Shown here: in pieces, positions 45,563-54,782 of the stretch | How positions within the stretch are numbered: the first letter of the stretch is position 1 | Layout: each line of letters starts with the position of its first letter | From: CAVVAL01 sp963742725 | GTDB taxonomy: Bacteria; Actinomycetota; Actinomycetes; Mycobacteriales; Cryptosporangiaceae | NCBI GenBank assembly: GCA_963742725.1 | Contig: CAVUMX010000001.1 | Location: 1,178,001-1,242,000, forward strand | DNA length: 64,000 bases | Direction: 5' to 3' | Notes under the pieces: model-generated | What the model saw: the letters and a program-made list of their open reading frames with translations, nothing else | What the model was told of the DNA's origin: nothing | The model's database searches: none | Position numbers and translations under genes: made by a program

Positions 45563-45596
45563 AACGCCAGGCCGGGCGGGCCAGGACAGCGCCAGG

Positions 45597-47249
45597 TCAG
45601 GACAGCAGGTTCTGGGCGCGGACGGCGTCCAGCGAGAGCGTCTTGTAGCCCACGGTGTCGAACAGCACGGTGATCCGGTCGTCCTCGACCCGCATGACCA
45701 TGCCGGATCCCCAGTGCTCGTGGTCGACGCGCGCGTTGACCCGGTAGCCGCCCCGCGCCGCCACCGAAAGCTGGAAGCCCTGGCCGCACGTGTCGCAGTT
45801 GCCGCACGGTCGCGGCAGCTCCTCACCGAAGTACCCGAGCAGGAACTGGCGCCGGCAGCCGGTGGTCTCGGCGTAGCCGCGGATCATCTCGATGCGGGAC
45901 CGGTCCACCCGCTGGCGCGTCTCGGCGAGCTCCAGCGCGGCGTCGACGGCCGGGCCGGGCGCTGAGCCCTTGTAGGTGATCCGACCGTCTCGCTCGACAC
46001 CGACCGCACCCGCCTGTTCCAGCAGGTTCACGAGCCGGGTCAGCTTCGTCGCGGAGAGTCCGGTCGCTTCGGCGAGTTCGGCCGGCGGCACCGGGCCGCC
46101 GCGCTGGCGCAGTACCCGCACGACCGCGACCACCGACGCCTCGTCGGGCACGCCGCCCGCGAAGAACCGGGGCAGCGCGAGGTCTTCCTGCCGGTAGAAC
46201 AGCAGGATGTCGGCGGGCGCGCCGTCCCGTCCGGCACGCCCGATGGCCTGGTAGTACGAGTCGAGCGACTCGGGAATGGCCGCGTGGACGACGTACCGCA
46301 CATCGGCTTTGTCGATCCCCATCCCGAAGGCTGACGTGGCCACGACCGTGTCCAGCTCGCCGGTGAGGAACTGGGTGTGCACGCGCTCGCGCTCGGACTT
46401 GCGGCCACCGGCGTGGTACGCCGCCGCGCGCCGGCCCCGGGCACCGAGTTCGGCCGCGTACCGCTCGGCGTCCTTGCGGGTGGCGACGTAGAGGAGCCCG
46501 CAGCCCGGTTCGGCGGCGACGTGCTCGACGACCGCGCGCCGCTTCTCCTCGTCGGTGACGAACTGCCGCGCGGCGAGCCTCAGGTTGGGACGGTTGAAGC
46601 CGCTGATCAGCTGCCGTGGGGCGCGCATCCGGAGCCGGTCGACGATCTCCGCCCGGACGGGCGGCGCGGCGGTCGCGGTCAGTGCCAGCACGGTCGGGTG
46701 GCCGAGGTGGGCGATCGCGTCGCCGAGGCGCTGGTAGTCGGGGCGGAAATCGTGCCCCCATGCCGAGACGCAGTGCGCTTCGTCCACGACGAACAGCGAG
46801 GGCTTGGCGGCGGCCAGGCGGGCCAGCACGTCCCGGTTGGCGAGCTGTTCGGGTGAGAGGAACAGGAACTCGGCGTGGCCGGCGATCACCGCGTCCAGCG
46901 CCATCTCGCTCTTGCGTCCGCCCTGGGCCGAGTTGACCGCGACGGCCGCCGGCGCCCCGGACTTCGCCAGCCCGACGACCTGGTCGCGCTGCAACGCGAT
47001 CAGCGGCGACACCACCACCGTCGGACCGTGCAGGAGCAGCGCCGGCACCTGGTAGATCGCGGACTTGCCGGCGCCGGTCGGCATGACGACCAGGGTGTCC
47101 CGGCCGGCGAGGACGCTGAGCATCGGCGCCAGCTGGCCAGGCCGCAGCGTGTCCCAGCCGAACATGTCGGCGGCCGTACGGCGTAATCGGGCGGCGGCGC
47201 GCCAACGCCACCACGGGTTCAACCAGCGCAGTCGGCGGACGCCGGCCAA
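45597..47249 (-). CDS. recQ: RecQ-family DNA helicase with a UvrD/PcrA-like C-terminal tail
   Basis: A 550-residue superfamily 2 helicase. Motif I is MPTGAGKSAIYQVP, motif II is VVDEAHCVSAWGHDFRPDY, and motifs III (LTATAAPP), V (TSAFGMGIDKADVRYVVH) and VI (YYQAIGRAGRDG) are intact. The zinc site is CRRQFLLGYFGEELPRPCGNCDTC. No HRDC domain follows. Instead the last ~50 residues (RVDHEHWGSGMVMRVEDDRI to VGYKTLSLDAV) look like the Tudor/SH3-like tail of UvrD/PcrA. The start is TTG 47249, decided by GGAGG 5 nt upstream. It follows the DUF4245 gene by 33 nt. Confidence 0.92.
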   Translation of the reverse strand: MAGVRRLRWLNPWWRWRAAARLRRTAADMFGWDTLRPGQLAPMLSVLAGRDTLVVMPTGAGKSAIYQVPALLLHGPTVVVSPLIALQRDQVVGLAKSGAPAAVAVNSAQGGRKSEMALDAVIAGHAEFLFLSPEQLANRDVLARLAAAKPSLFVVDEAHCVSAWGHDFRPDYQRLGDAIAHLGHPTVLALTATAAPPVRAEIVDRLRMRAPRQLISGFNRPNLRLAARQFVTDEEKRRAVVEHVAAEPGCGLLYVATRKDAERYAAELGARGRRAAAYHAGGRKSERERVHTQFLTGELDTVVATSAFGMGIDKADVRYVVHAAIPESLDSYYQAIGRAGRDGAPADILLFYRQEDLALPRFFAGGVPDEASVVAVVRVLRQRGGPVPPAELAEATGLSATKLTRLVNLLEQAGAVGVERDGRITYKGSAPGPAVDAALELAETRQRVDRSRIEMIRGYAETTGCRRQFLLGYFGEELPRPCGNCDTCGQGFQLSVAARGGYRVNARVDHEHWGSGMVMRVEDDRITVLFDTVGYKTLSLDAVRAQNLLS

Positions 47250-47282
47250 ACGGTCCTCCAGGAGTGTCGCGGCCGCACCGGG

Positions 47283-47816
47283 TCAGCGCAGCGCGGCAGC
47301 CAGCGTACGGAGGTCGGCAAGAGAGGCGTCGCCGGACGTGACGATCGTCGACTCCGGCCGGATCAGCACGAGCGCCGTCTCGCCCGGCCGCCGCCCGCTG
47401 TAGCGCTGCCAGGCCACGCTGCCGACGTCCGTCGAGCCCTGGATCTTCCCGGCGCCGAGTTCGGCGAGGATCACGTCGCCCGAATCGGCGTCGGTCTGCA
47501 CGAGCTGGAGGTACGTCCCGCTGGACGTGAGATAGCTCACCCGGACGGTCAGCCGGCCGGCATCGAGGCGGTTGACGGCGGCGTTCGTCGCGCGCCATCC
47601 GTCCGGCAGCTCGCCCGGCGCCAGGACCGGGAACTTCGCCTCGGACCTGGCCGTCTGGTACGTGCGGTCCGCGTCGACCGTGGGCACGTCACGCTCGGAC
47701 GGCTGGCAGAACGCCATCAACAGGAGCAGCGGCACGATCAGGACCCCGAGGGACAGCGCGATGTCGCGGACGGGCCGGAACGCGCGGACGGGCGGGGATG
47801 GGTCGGGGCTGGTCAC
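47283..47816 (-). CDS. DUF4245 membrane-anchored protein
   Basis: A 177-residue actinobacterial protein of unknown function, characteristically found beside glpX. A single membrane anchor (DIALSLGVLIVPLLLLMAF) follows ~20 cytoplasmic residues; the rest would be outside the cell. It has the family elements FPVLAPGELPDGWRATNAAV and GSVAWQRYSGRRPGETALVL. I start at GTG 47816; ATG 47834 is possible. Divergent from glpX, same strand and direction as recQ. Confidence 0.85.
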   Translation of the reverse strand: MTSPDPSPPVRAFRPVRDIALSLGVLIVPLLLLMAFCQPSERDVPTVDADRTYQTARSEAKFPVLAPGELPDGWRATNAAVNRLDAGRLTVRVSYLTSSGTYLQLVQTDADSGDVILAELGAGKIQGSTDVGSVAWQRYSGRRPGETALVLIRPESTIVTSGDASLADLRTLAAALR

Positions 47817-47926
47817 GCTTCCATCGTCGTACATCGGTGCACGCCACCTCGCCACGGGTGCCCGCTCCGGCACAGCCGCGGACCTGTCAGGATGCGGAGG
47901 AGCACCCGCCGCGCCGAGGAGGACCG

Positions 47927-48946
47927 ATGGCCCACCCGACCAGCACTCATCACGGAGAGGCTCCAGACCGCAACCTCGCTCTGGAGCTGGTACGCGTCAC
48001 CGAGGCCGCCGCCATGGCCGCCGGTCGTTGGGTCGGGCGCGGTGACAAGAACGGTGGCGACGGCGCGGCCGTGGACGCCATGCGCAAGCTGATCAACAGC
48101 GTGTCGATGCAGGGTGTCGTCGTGATCGGCGAGGGCGAGAAGGACCACGCGCCGATGCTGTTCAACGGCGAGCACGTCGGGGACGGCACCGGCGCCGAGT
48201 GCGACGTGGCCGTCGACCCGATCGACGGCACGACCCTGATGAGCAAGGGCATGCCGAACGCCATCGCCGTCCTGGCCGTGGCCGAGCGCGGCACGATGTA
48301 CGACCCGTCCGCCGTCTTCTACATGGAGAAGATCGCGGTAGGCCCCGACGCCGCCGGCACGGTCGACATCACGGCCCCGGTCGCGGAGAACATCCGCCGG
48401 GTCGCGAAGGCCAAGCACACGGGCGTCGAGGACGTGACCGTCTGTATCCTCGACCGCGAGCGCCACCAGGGCCTGGTCAACGAGGTCCGGGAGGCCGGCG
48501 CCCGCATCCACTTCATCAGCGACGGCGACGTGGCCGGTGCGATCAGCGCCGCGCGCGAGAAGACCGGCGTCGACATGCTGCTCGGGATCGGCGGCACCCC
48601 CGAGGGCATCATCGCCGCCTGCGCGCTCAAGTGCCTCGGCGGCGAGATCCAGGCCAAGCTGTGGCCGCAAACGGACGAGGAGCGCCAGCGCGCGATCGAC
48701 GCCGGCCTCGACCTCGACCAGGTACTGACGACGAACGACCTGGTCAAGAGCGACAACGTGTTCTTCTGCGCCACCGGCGTGACGGACGGCGACCTGCTGC
48801 GCGGCGTCCACTACCGCTCCGGCGGCGCGAGCACCCAGTCGCTGGTGATGCGGTCCAAGAGCGGCACGATCCGGATGATCGAGAGCTGGCACTCCCTCAC
48901 CAAGCTGCGCAACTACTCCATGGTCGACTTCGGCCACCGGGGCTGA
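47927..48946 (+). CDS. glpX: Fructose-1,6-bisphosphatase, class II
   Basis: A 339-residue GlpX-type phosphatase of gluconeogenesis. It shows the metal-binding segments VIGEGEKDHAPMLFNGE and AVDPIDGTTLMSKGMPNAIAVLA, the inner HFISDGDVAGAI, and GIGGTPEGIIAACALKCLGGE. GAGGAGGA lies 5 nt before ATG 47927. It is followed after 5 nt by a PfkB-type kinase, so the two may share an mRNA. Confidence 0.97.
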   Translation: MAHPTSTHHGEAPDRNLALELVRVTEAAAMAAGRWVGRGDKNGGDGAAVDAMRKLINSVSMQGVVVIGEGEKDHAPMLFNGEHVGDGTGAECDVAVDPIDGTTLMSKGMPNAIAVLAVAERGTMYDPSAVFYMEKIAVGPDAAGTVDITAPVAENIRRVAKAKHTGVEDVTVCILDRERHQGLVNEVREAGARIHFISDGDVAGAISAAREKTGVDMLLGIGGTPEGIIAACALKCLGGEIQAKLWPQTDEERQRAIDAGLDLDQVLTTNDLVKSDNVFFCATGVTDGDLLRGVHYRSGGASTQSLVMRSKSGTIRMIESWHSLTKLRNYSMVDFGHRG

Positions 48947-48951
48947 CGCGC

Positions 48952-49932
48952 GTGCTCACGGTCGTCGGCGAGAACATCATCGACCTCGTACCGGCCGGCG
49001 CGGCGGACGTGCCGACGTACGGCGCCTACGTGGGCGGCAGCCCGGCGAACGTGGCGGTCGCCGCGCGGCGGCTCGGCGTGGAGACCGCGCTGATCGCCCG
49101 GGTCAGCCGGGACGTGTTCGGCGCCCGGATCCGCGCCCGGTTGGCGGCGGACGGCGTGGACGACCGGTACCTGGTGGACGCCGCCGAACCGTCGTCGCTG
49201 GCCGTCGTCACGTTCGACGAGCAGCGGCGAGCGACGTACGACTTCTGGCTCAACGGCACCGCCGACTGGCAGTGGACCGCCGCCGAGCTGCCGGACCCGC
49301 TCGGTGACGACGTCACGTGTGTCCATGTCGGGTCGCTGGCGGCGTTCCTGGAGCCCGGCGCGTCGAGGATCGAGGCCCTGCTGCGCGCCGAGCGGGAACG
49401 TGGCCGGGTGACGATCAGCCTCGACCCGAACGTCCGTCCGGCCATCGTCGCCGGTCCCGAGGGCGACCTCGGCGCCGCCCGCGAGCGGGTCGAGCGGCTG
49501 GTCGCCCTGGCGCACGTCGTGAAGGCGAGCGACGAGGACCTGGGCCACCTGTACCCGGGCGTGCCGGTCGAGGAGGCCGCGCGGGCGTGGCTCGCGCGGG
49601 GTCCCTCGCTCGTCGTGGTCACGCGAGGCAGCGACGGCGCCCTCGCGTTGGCCCGCGACGCCACGGTGGCCTACCCCGCTCCGGCGATCGCCGTGGCGGA
49701 CACGGTCGGCGCGGGCGACACGTTCTCCGGCGCACTCCTGTTCGGCCTGCACCTCACCGGGTTGCTCGGGGAGGCCGGGGCGGCGAAGCTCGCGGCACTC
49801 GACGAGGAGACCCTCGGCACGATCGTCGTCCTCGCCACGATGGCGGCGGCGGTCAACTGCACCCGACAGGGGGCCGATCCACCGACCGCCGAGGAGCTGG
49901 ATGCGTTCGTAACCCAGCAAAACAGGATGTAA
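48952..49932 (+). CDS. PfkB-family carbohydrate kinase (fructokinase-like)
   Basis: A 326-residue ribokinase-fold kinase. The N-terminal VVGENIIDLVPAG and YVGGSPANVAVAARRLG sugar-binding region and the C-terminal ATP/anion-hole signature DTVGAGDTFSGALLFG are typical of fructokinases. GTG 48952 lies 5 nt after the glpX stop, with no separate promoter seen. It would feed fructose-6-phosphate into glycolysis and may use fructose brought in by the transporter at 33.6-36.5 kb. Two hairpins follow (near 49968-49988 and at 50015-50050). Confidence 0.9.
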   Translation: MLTVVGENIIDLVPAGAADVPTYGAYVGGSPANVAVAARRLGVETALIARVSRDVFGARIRARLAADGVDDRYLVDAAEPSSLAVVTFDEQRRATYDFWLNGTADWQWTAAELPDPLGDDVTCVHVGSLAAFLEPGASRIEALLRAERERGRVTISLDPNVRPAIVAGPEGDLGAARERVERLVALAHVVKASDEDLGHLYPGVPVEEAARAWLARGPSLVVVTRGSDGALALARDATVAYPAPAIAVADTVGAGDTFSGALLFGLHLTGLLGEAGAAKLAALDEETLGTIVVLATMAAAVNCTRQGADPPTAEELDAFVTQQNRM

Positions 49933-50014
49933 CGCCCGCCCGGGCACCGGCGATACCCAAGTAGATCGCGGCTTCGACGGAAGCCAGCGGTACCGGTGTG
50001 AGGGCTGGTAGCGG

Positions 50015-50050
50015 CGAGGGCCGGGAGACGTTGCGGGATCCCGGCCCTCG
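50015..50050. terminator. Bidirectional terminator between the PfkB kinase and a small gene
   Basis: A perfect 12-bp stem (CGAGGGCCGGGA at 50015-50026 with TCCCGGCCCTCG at 50039-50050). The convergent gene stops at 50068. A second hairpin, GGCTTC-GACG-GAAGCC, sits just before at 49970-49985. Confidence 0.65.
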
Positions 50051-50067
50051 TGCTCATGTCCGAGCGG

Positions 50068-50262
50068 CTACTCCTCGACGCGCTGCACGCGGGCCCAGTC
50101 GGCGCACTGGTCGCACCAGACCCAGTCGTGCGCGCCGGCCACCGGGTCGCGTACCCAGCCGTGACCGCAGCCCAGCTCGATGCGGCGCAACCTGGACGAC
50201 GCCCGCACCGGTTGGCCTGTCCGCCCGGCGGGTGCCCGCCCTGACCTGTTCTTCGTTCTCAT
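50068..50262 (-). CDS. Small zinc-ribbon-like protein, function unknown
   Basis: A 64-residue protein. The first half is basic and Gly/Arg-rich (MRTKNRSGRAPAGRTG); the second half has CGHGW and WCDQCADW, a Cys-x-His plus Cys-x2-Cys pattern that could bind zinc. AAGGGGG is 7 nt before ATG 50262. ATG 50286 is an in-frame alternative. It lies 60 nt downstream of rtcB on the same strand and may be co-transcribed with it. A role with nucleic acid is possible but not shown. Confidence 0.55.
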   Translation of the reverse strand: MRTKNRSGRAPAGRTGQPVRASSRLRRIELGCGHGWVRDPVAGAHDWVWCDQCADWARVQRVEE

Positions 50263-50322
50263 CGCAAAGCCCCCTTTCCGGGACATCTCTGTCCGAAAGA
50301 TTGGTCGTGATCCGGGCGGCGA

Positions 50323-51510
50323 TCAGCCCTTCACACAGATGACCTGCTTGAGGTGGTGGACCACCTCGACCAGGTCGGTCTGCTGCTTGATCACCGAGTC
50401 CAGGTCCTTGTAGGCACCCGGGATCTCGTCGACCACGCCCGCGTCCTTGCGGCATTCCACGCCGGCGGTCTGCGCGGCGAGGTCGGCCGTGGTGAACGTC
50501 TTCTTCGCCTTGGTCCGGCTCATCTTCCGGCCGGCTCCGTGCGACGCGGAGTTGAACGCGTCGGGGTTGCCGAGCCCGCGGACGATGTAGGAGCCGGTGC
50601 CCATGGATCCCGGGATGATCCCGAGGTCACCGGAACCGGCCCGGATCGCGCCCTTGCGAGTGACGAGCACGTCCACGCCGTCGTACGTCTCCTCTGCCAC
50701 GTAGTTGTGGTGGCAGGAGATCGCGGGCTCGAACGTGACGCCGGCGGTGGGCAGCGCGTCCCGGACGACCTGGCACAGCAGCGCGAGCATCGTGGCCCGG
50801 TTGCGGGCCGCGTACTCCTGCGCCCAGTACAGGTCGCGCCGGTAGGCGTCCATCTCCGGCGTGCCGGTGAGGAACACGGCGAGGTCGCGGTCGGGCAGGT
50901 CGGCGTTGTGCGGGAGCTTCCGCGCCACCGCCATGTGCCGCTCGGCCAGTTCCTTGCCGATGTTCCGCGATCCGGAGTGGAGCATCAGCCAGACCTGCCC
51001 GTCGCCGTCCAGGCACACCTCGATGAAGTGGTTGCCGCCGCCGAGCGTGCCCATCTGCTTGCGGGCGCGGTCGCCGAGCTGCGCGACCGAGCTGTCCAGC
51101 CCGTTGAAGCCGTCCCAGAACGGGCCCCAGCCGCCGACGCGGTGCACCCGCGCATTGTTGACTGGCGTGTCGTGCGAGCGGAAACCGACCGGGATGGCGT
51201 CCTCGATCCGGCGACGCAGCGACCCCAGGTCGTCCGGCAGGTCGGCCGCCACCAGAGACGTCCGCACCGCCGACATGCCGCAGCCGATGTCCACGCCGAC
51301 CGCGGCCGGCGAGACGGCCTCACGCATGGCGATGACCGATCCGACGGTCGCGCCCTTGCCGTAGTGCACGTCGGGCATGACGGCGACGCCGTGGACCCAC
51401 GGCAGCTGGCCGATGTTGCGGACCTGCTTCAGCGCCTGCTCCTCCACGAACGTGGGGTCGGTCCACATGCGGACCGGAGCTCGCGTACCGAGCAGGGTGG
51501 TGTACGACAT
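50323..51510 (-). CDS. rtcB: RNA-splicing ligase RtcB
   Basis: A 395-residue GTP/Mn-dependent RNA ligase that joins 2',3'-cyclic phosphate or 3'-phosphate ends to 5'-OH ends. Signature segments: MPDVHYGKGATVGSVIA, VGVDIGCGMSAVR, LGTLGGGNHFIEV, HSGSRNIG, CHHNYVAEE, GSMGTGSYIV. The guanylate-accepting His lies in NSASHGAGRKMSR. Length is that of the shorter bacterial RtcB group. AGGAG lies 8 nt before ATG 51510. The 5' side holds an intrinsic terminator and a foldable leader, so expression is probably attenuated. RtcB in bacteria is linked to RNA damage repair; no archease or RtcA is visible here. Confidence 0.96.
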   Translation of the reverse strand: MSYTTLLGTRAPVRMWTDPTFVEEQALKQVRNIGQLPWVHGVAVMPDVHYGKGATVGSVIAMREAVSPAAVGVDIGCGMSAVRTSLVAADLPDDLGSLRRRIEDAIPVGFRSHDTPVNNARVHRVGGWGPFWDGFNGLDSSVAQLGDRARKQMGTLGGGNHFIEVCLDGDGQVWLMLHSGSRNIGKELAERHMAVARKLPHNADLPDRDLAVFLTGTPEMDAYRRDLYWAQEYAARNRATMLALLCQVVRDALPTAGVTFEPAISCHHNYVAEETYDGVDVLVTRKGAIRAGSGDLGIIPGSMGTGSYIVRGLGNPDAFNSASHGAGRKMSRTKAKKTFTTADLAAQTAGVECRKDAGVVDEIPGAYKDLDSVIKQQTDLVEVVHHLKQVICVKG

Positions 51511-51535
51511 CAGGATCTCCTGGTGTGAAAAGGAA

Positions 51536-51570
51536 AGCCGCCCGGTGGAAGGGATCTCCACCGGGCGGCT
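51536..51570 (-). terminator. Intrinsic terminator just upstream of rtcB
   Basis: A perfect 14-bp stem (51557-51570 with 51536-51549, loop of 7) is followed on the minus strand by TTTCCTTTT. It is the only hairpin in the window with a real U-rich tail. It lies 26 nt before the rtcB start, inside what should be its leader. Confidence 0.8.
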
Positions 51571-51571
51571 C

Positions 51572-51674
51572 GGGTAAGCGTGTCTGACGAGCTCAGGTGG
51601 GCATGGCGGATTCAGGCCGCTGCGTGTCGTATCGCTTCAGCACTGTCCCGCCCCTCGCTCGCTCGTAGTTACCC
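51572..51674 (-). ncRNA. Candidate structured leader RNA of rtcB
   Basis: On the minus strand, two nested 6-bp helices close the region: GGGTAA/TTACCC (51674-51669 with 51577-51572) and ACGAGC/GCTCGT (51666-51661 with 51592-51587). Inside are a small GCGG/CCGC hairpin and other possible pairs. The U-tailed terminator follows directly. GGGGCGG inside the element could also pair with CCGCCC of the terminator arm, giving an antiterminator. It matches no riboswitch class I can recognise. Confidence 0.4.
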
Positions 51675-51680
51675 CAAGTC

Positions 51681-51815
51681 TTACACGTGCCCGCCAGCGG
51701 ATATCCGCACGAACAGCAGTTGGGTCTCGATCCCGCTGTCCACGAGGCGCCCGTCAGGATCGAAAGCGCCCGGCCCGTCCGTCACGCCGAGCGCGACGCC
51801 CCGGTCGTCGTCCAC
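51681..51815 (-). CDS. Possible small protein (44 residues)
   Basis: A frame from GTG 51815 to TAA 51681, starting 18 nt after the DUF4188 stop. It reads like protein (segment GVTDGPGAFDPDGRLVDSG, then IETQLLFVRISAGGHV) with GC-rich third positions. There is no ribosome-binding site, so it would depend on coupling. It could also be a shifted remnant of a longer protein. With the leader RNA it fills the 322-bp gap between rtcB and DUF4188. Confidence 0.3.
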   Translation of the reverse strand: MDDDRGVALGVTDGPGAFDPDGRLVDSGIETQLLFVRISAGGHV

Positions 51816-51832
51816 GGTGCCCGGCCGGTGTC

Positions 51833-52300
51833 TCAGCGCTTGAGGCGGTCCGCCGCGCGGTCGCCACGGCGTGCCACGGGCAGGTGCTCACCGGCCGCGG
51901 CGAGGCCCATCCGGGGCATGTTCACGTAGATCGACTCGTGCGCGCCGGGCGCCACGACGAACGTCTCGTGCCAGATGCCGACGTCGCCGCTCGTCCCGAT
52001 CGCGCGGTTGAACCTGCGCCACGGCTCCAGGTGCGGGTTGTCGGTGTCGCGGGCGAACGTCTGGAGCAGCTCGGGACTGCGCCAGTACTGGATGAGCGTC
52101 GCGCCGCGCCAGCCGATCGTCGTCCGGTAGCCGAGAAGCCCCAGTTCGGGGTGCTTGGAGAGCGCGGCGAGCATCGGGCCCATCGCCATCGAGACGGGAA
52201 TCCACCGGTGCAGCTTCCAGAGCTTGTTGACGCGCATGCCGATGAGGAAGACGACGAACTCGCCGTCGATGTCGGCAGTCATCCGCGCGGGGTAGATCAT
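51833..52300 (-). CDS. DUF4188-family protein
   Basis: A 155-residue protein with the DUF4188 beginning MIYPARMTADIDGEFVVFLIGMRVNKLWKLHRWIPV and the later YWRSPELLQTFARDTDNPHLEPWRRFNRAIG. These proteins are ferredoxin-fold and distantly like heme or antibiotic monooxygenases; the activity is unknown. GGAGGG is 7 nt before ATG 52300. It is divergent from a MerR regulator, which likely controls it. Confidence 0.85.
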   Translation of the reverse strand: MIYPARMTADIDGEFVVFLIGMRVNKLWKLHRWIPVSMAMGPMLAALSKHPELGLLGYRTTIGWRGATLIQYWRSPELLQTFARDTDNPHLEPWRRFNRAIGTSGDVGIWHETFVVAPGAHESIYVNMPRMGLAAAGEHLPVARRGDRAADRLKR

Positions 52301-52316
52301 GGCCGCCCTCCGGTTA

Positions 52317-52348
52317 CTATGGATAGCATCGCTTCCCGTTATAGATAG
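52317..52348. promoter_or_regulatory. Paired 10-mers in the DUF4188/MerR divergent promoter
   Basis: CTATGGATAG (52317-52326) and TTATAGATAG (52339-52348) share ATNGATAG and are 22 bp apart, about two helical turns. They sit in an 83-bp gap in an AT-richer stretch with -10-like TATAGA. They may be binding sites of the MerR protein or the -10 boxes themselves. Confidence 0.4.
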
Positions 52349-52383
52349 TGGCACTGTCCACTCGCTGACGCAAGGACCCATTG

Positions 52384-53043
52384 ATGCGCATCTCAGATCT
52401 GAGTCAGGCCAGCGGGGTCCCGATCCCGACGGTGAAGTACTACCTGCGCGAGGGCCTCCTGCCCGCCGGCGAGCTGACCAGCCCCAACCAGGCCCGGTAC
52501 GGCGAGGGGCACCTGAAGCGGCTCCGGCTGGTGCGGGTGCTGATCGAGGTGGGCGGGCTGAGCATCGCGGGGGTGAAGGACGTCCTGGCGGCCGTCGCGG
52601 ACGAGAGCGTCGGCATCCCGAGGCTGCTCGGCGAGGTGCAGTACGCGATGGTCACGGCCAAGCCCCGCGACGACGAGGCCTGGCAGCGGGCGCGCGCGGA
52701 CGTGGACGCCTACCTGGACGATCTCGGCTGGCACGTCGCCAAGGACGCGCCGACCCGAAACAAGCTGGCCGAGGTGCTGCACGGCCTGCGGACGGTCAGC
52801 GACGAGCCGATCGGCACCGACTGCTTCGATCCGTACGCGAAGGTCGCCCACCTGCTGGCCGAAGGCGAGATCGCCAGCCTGCCCGGCCCGGACGCGCTGC
52901 GCGAGGAGATCGTGGGGCAGGTCACCGTGGGGATCGCGGTGTTCGAGTCGGCCCTGACGGCGTTGCGGCTGCTGGCCGAGGAGGACGCGACAGCCCGCAG
53001 ATACGGCGGCATTACCCTGGGGGCACCACCCGAGGACGTGTGA
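52384..53043 (+). CDS. MerR-family regulator
   Basis: A 219-residue regulator. The N-terminal winged helix is MRISDLSQASGVPIPTVKYYLREGLLPAGELTSPNQARYGEGHLKRLRLVRVL. The C-terminal ~140 residues are helical, larger than in metal sensors, with no Cys cluster, so the signal is unlikely to be a metal. ATG 52384 is chosen over the TTG three bases before. It is divergent from the DUF4188 gene and is followed after 7 nt by the class I fumarase. Confidence 0.9.
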   Translation: MRISDLSQASGVPIPTVKYYLREGLLPAGELTSPNQARYGEGHLKRLRLVRVLIEVGGLSIAGVKDVLAAVADESVGIPRLLGEVQYAMVTAKPRDDEAWQRARADVDAYLDDLGWHVAKDAPTRNKLAEVLHGLRTVSDEPIGTDCFDPYAKVAHLLAEGEIASLPGPDALREEIVGQVTVGIAVFESALTALRLLAEEDATARRYGGITLGAPPEDV

Positions 53044-53050
53044 GGAACCG

Positions 53051-54694
<1,644 letters not shown>

Positions 54695-54703
54695 CCCCTC
54701 GAC

Positions 54704-54752
54704 CTTCGGACTTTTGAGGGTGTCGCGGCCACCGCGACCCTCAAAAGTCCGA
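54704..54752. repeat. Intergenic palindrome, family 2 (second copy)
   Basis: The same 17-nt arms as at 41370-41418, TTCGGACTTTTGAGGGT (54704-54720) and its complement (54736-54752), with a 15-nt loop that itself folds (GTCGCGG-CCA-CCGCGAC). It lies between two co-directional fumarase genes, 9 nt after the first stop. Confidence 0.8.
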
Positions 54753-54782
54753 AACTGGGCGGTGGCGGGGCAGGATGGCGGT

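Noticed and set aside
51590..51660. A tRNA or split tRNA within the rtcB leader
   Set aside because: Some D-loop- and T-loop-like strings occur, but no 7-bp acceptor stem, anticodon arm or CCA-compatible end can be arranged.
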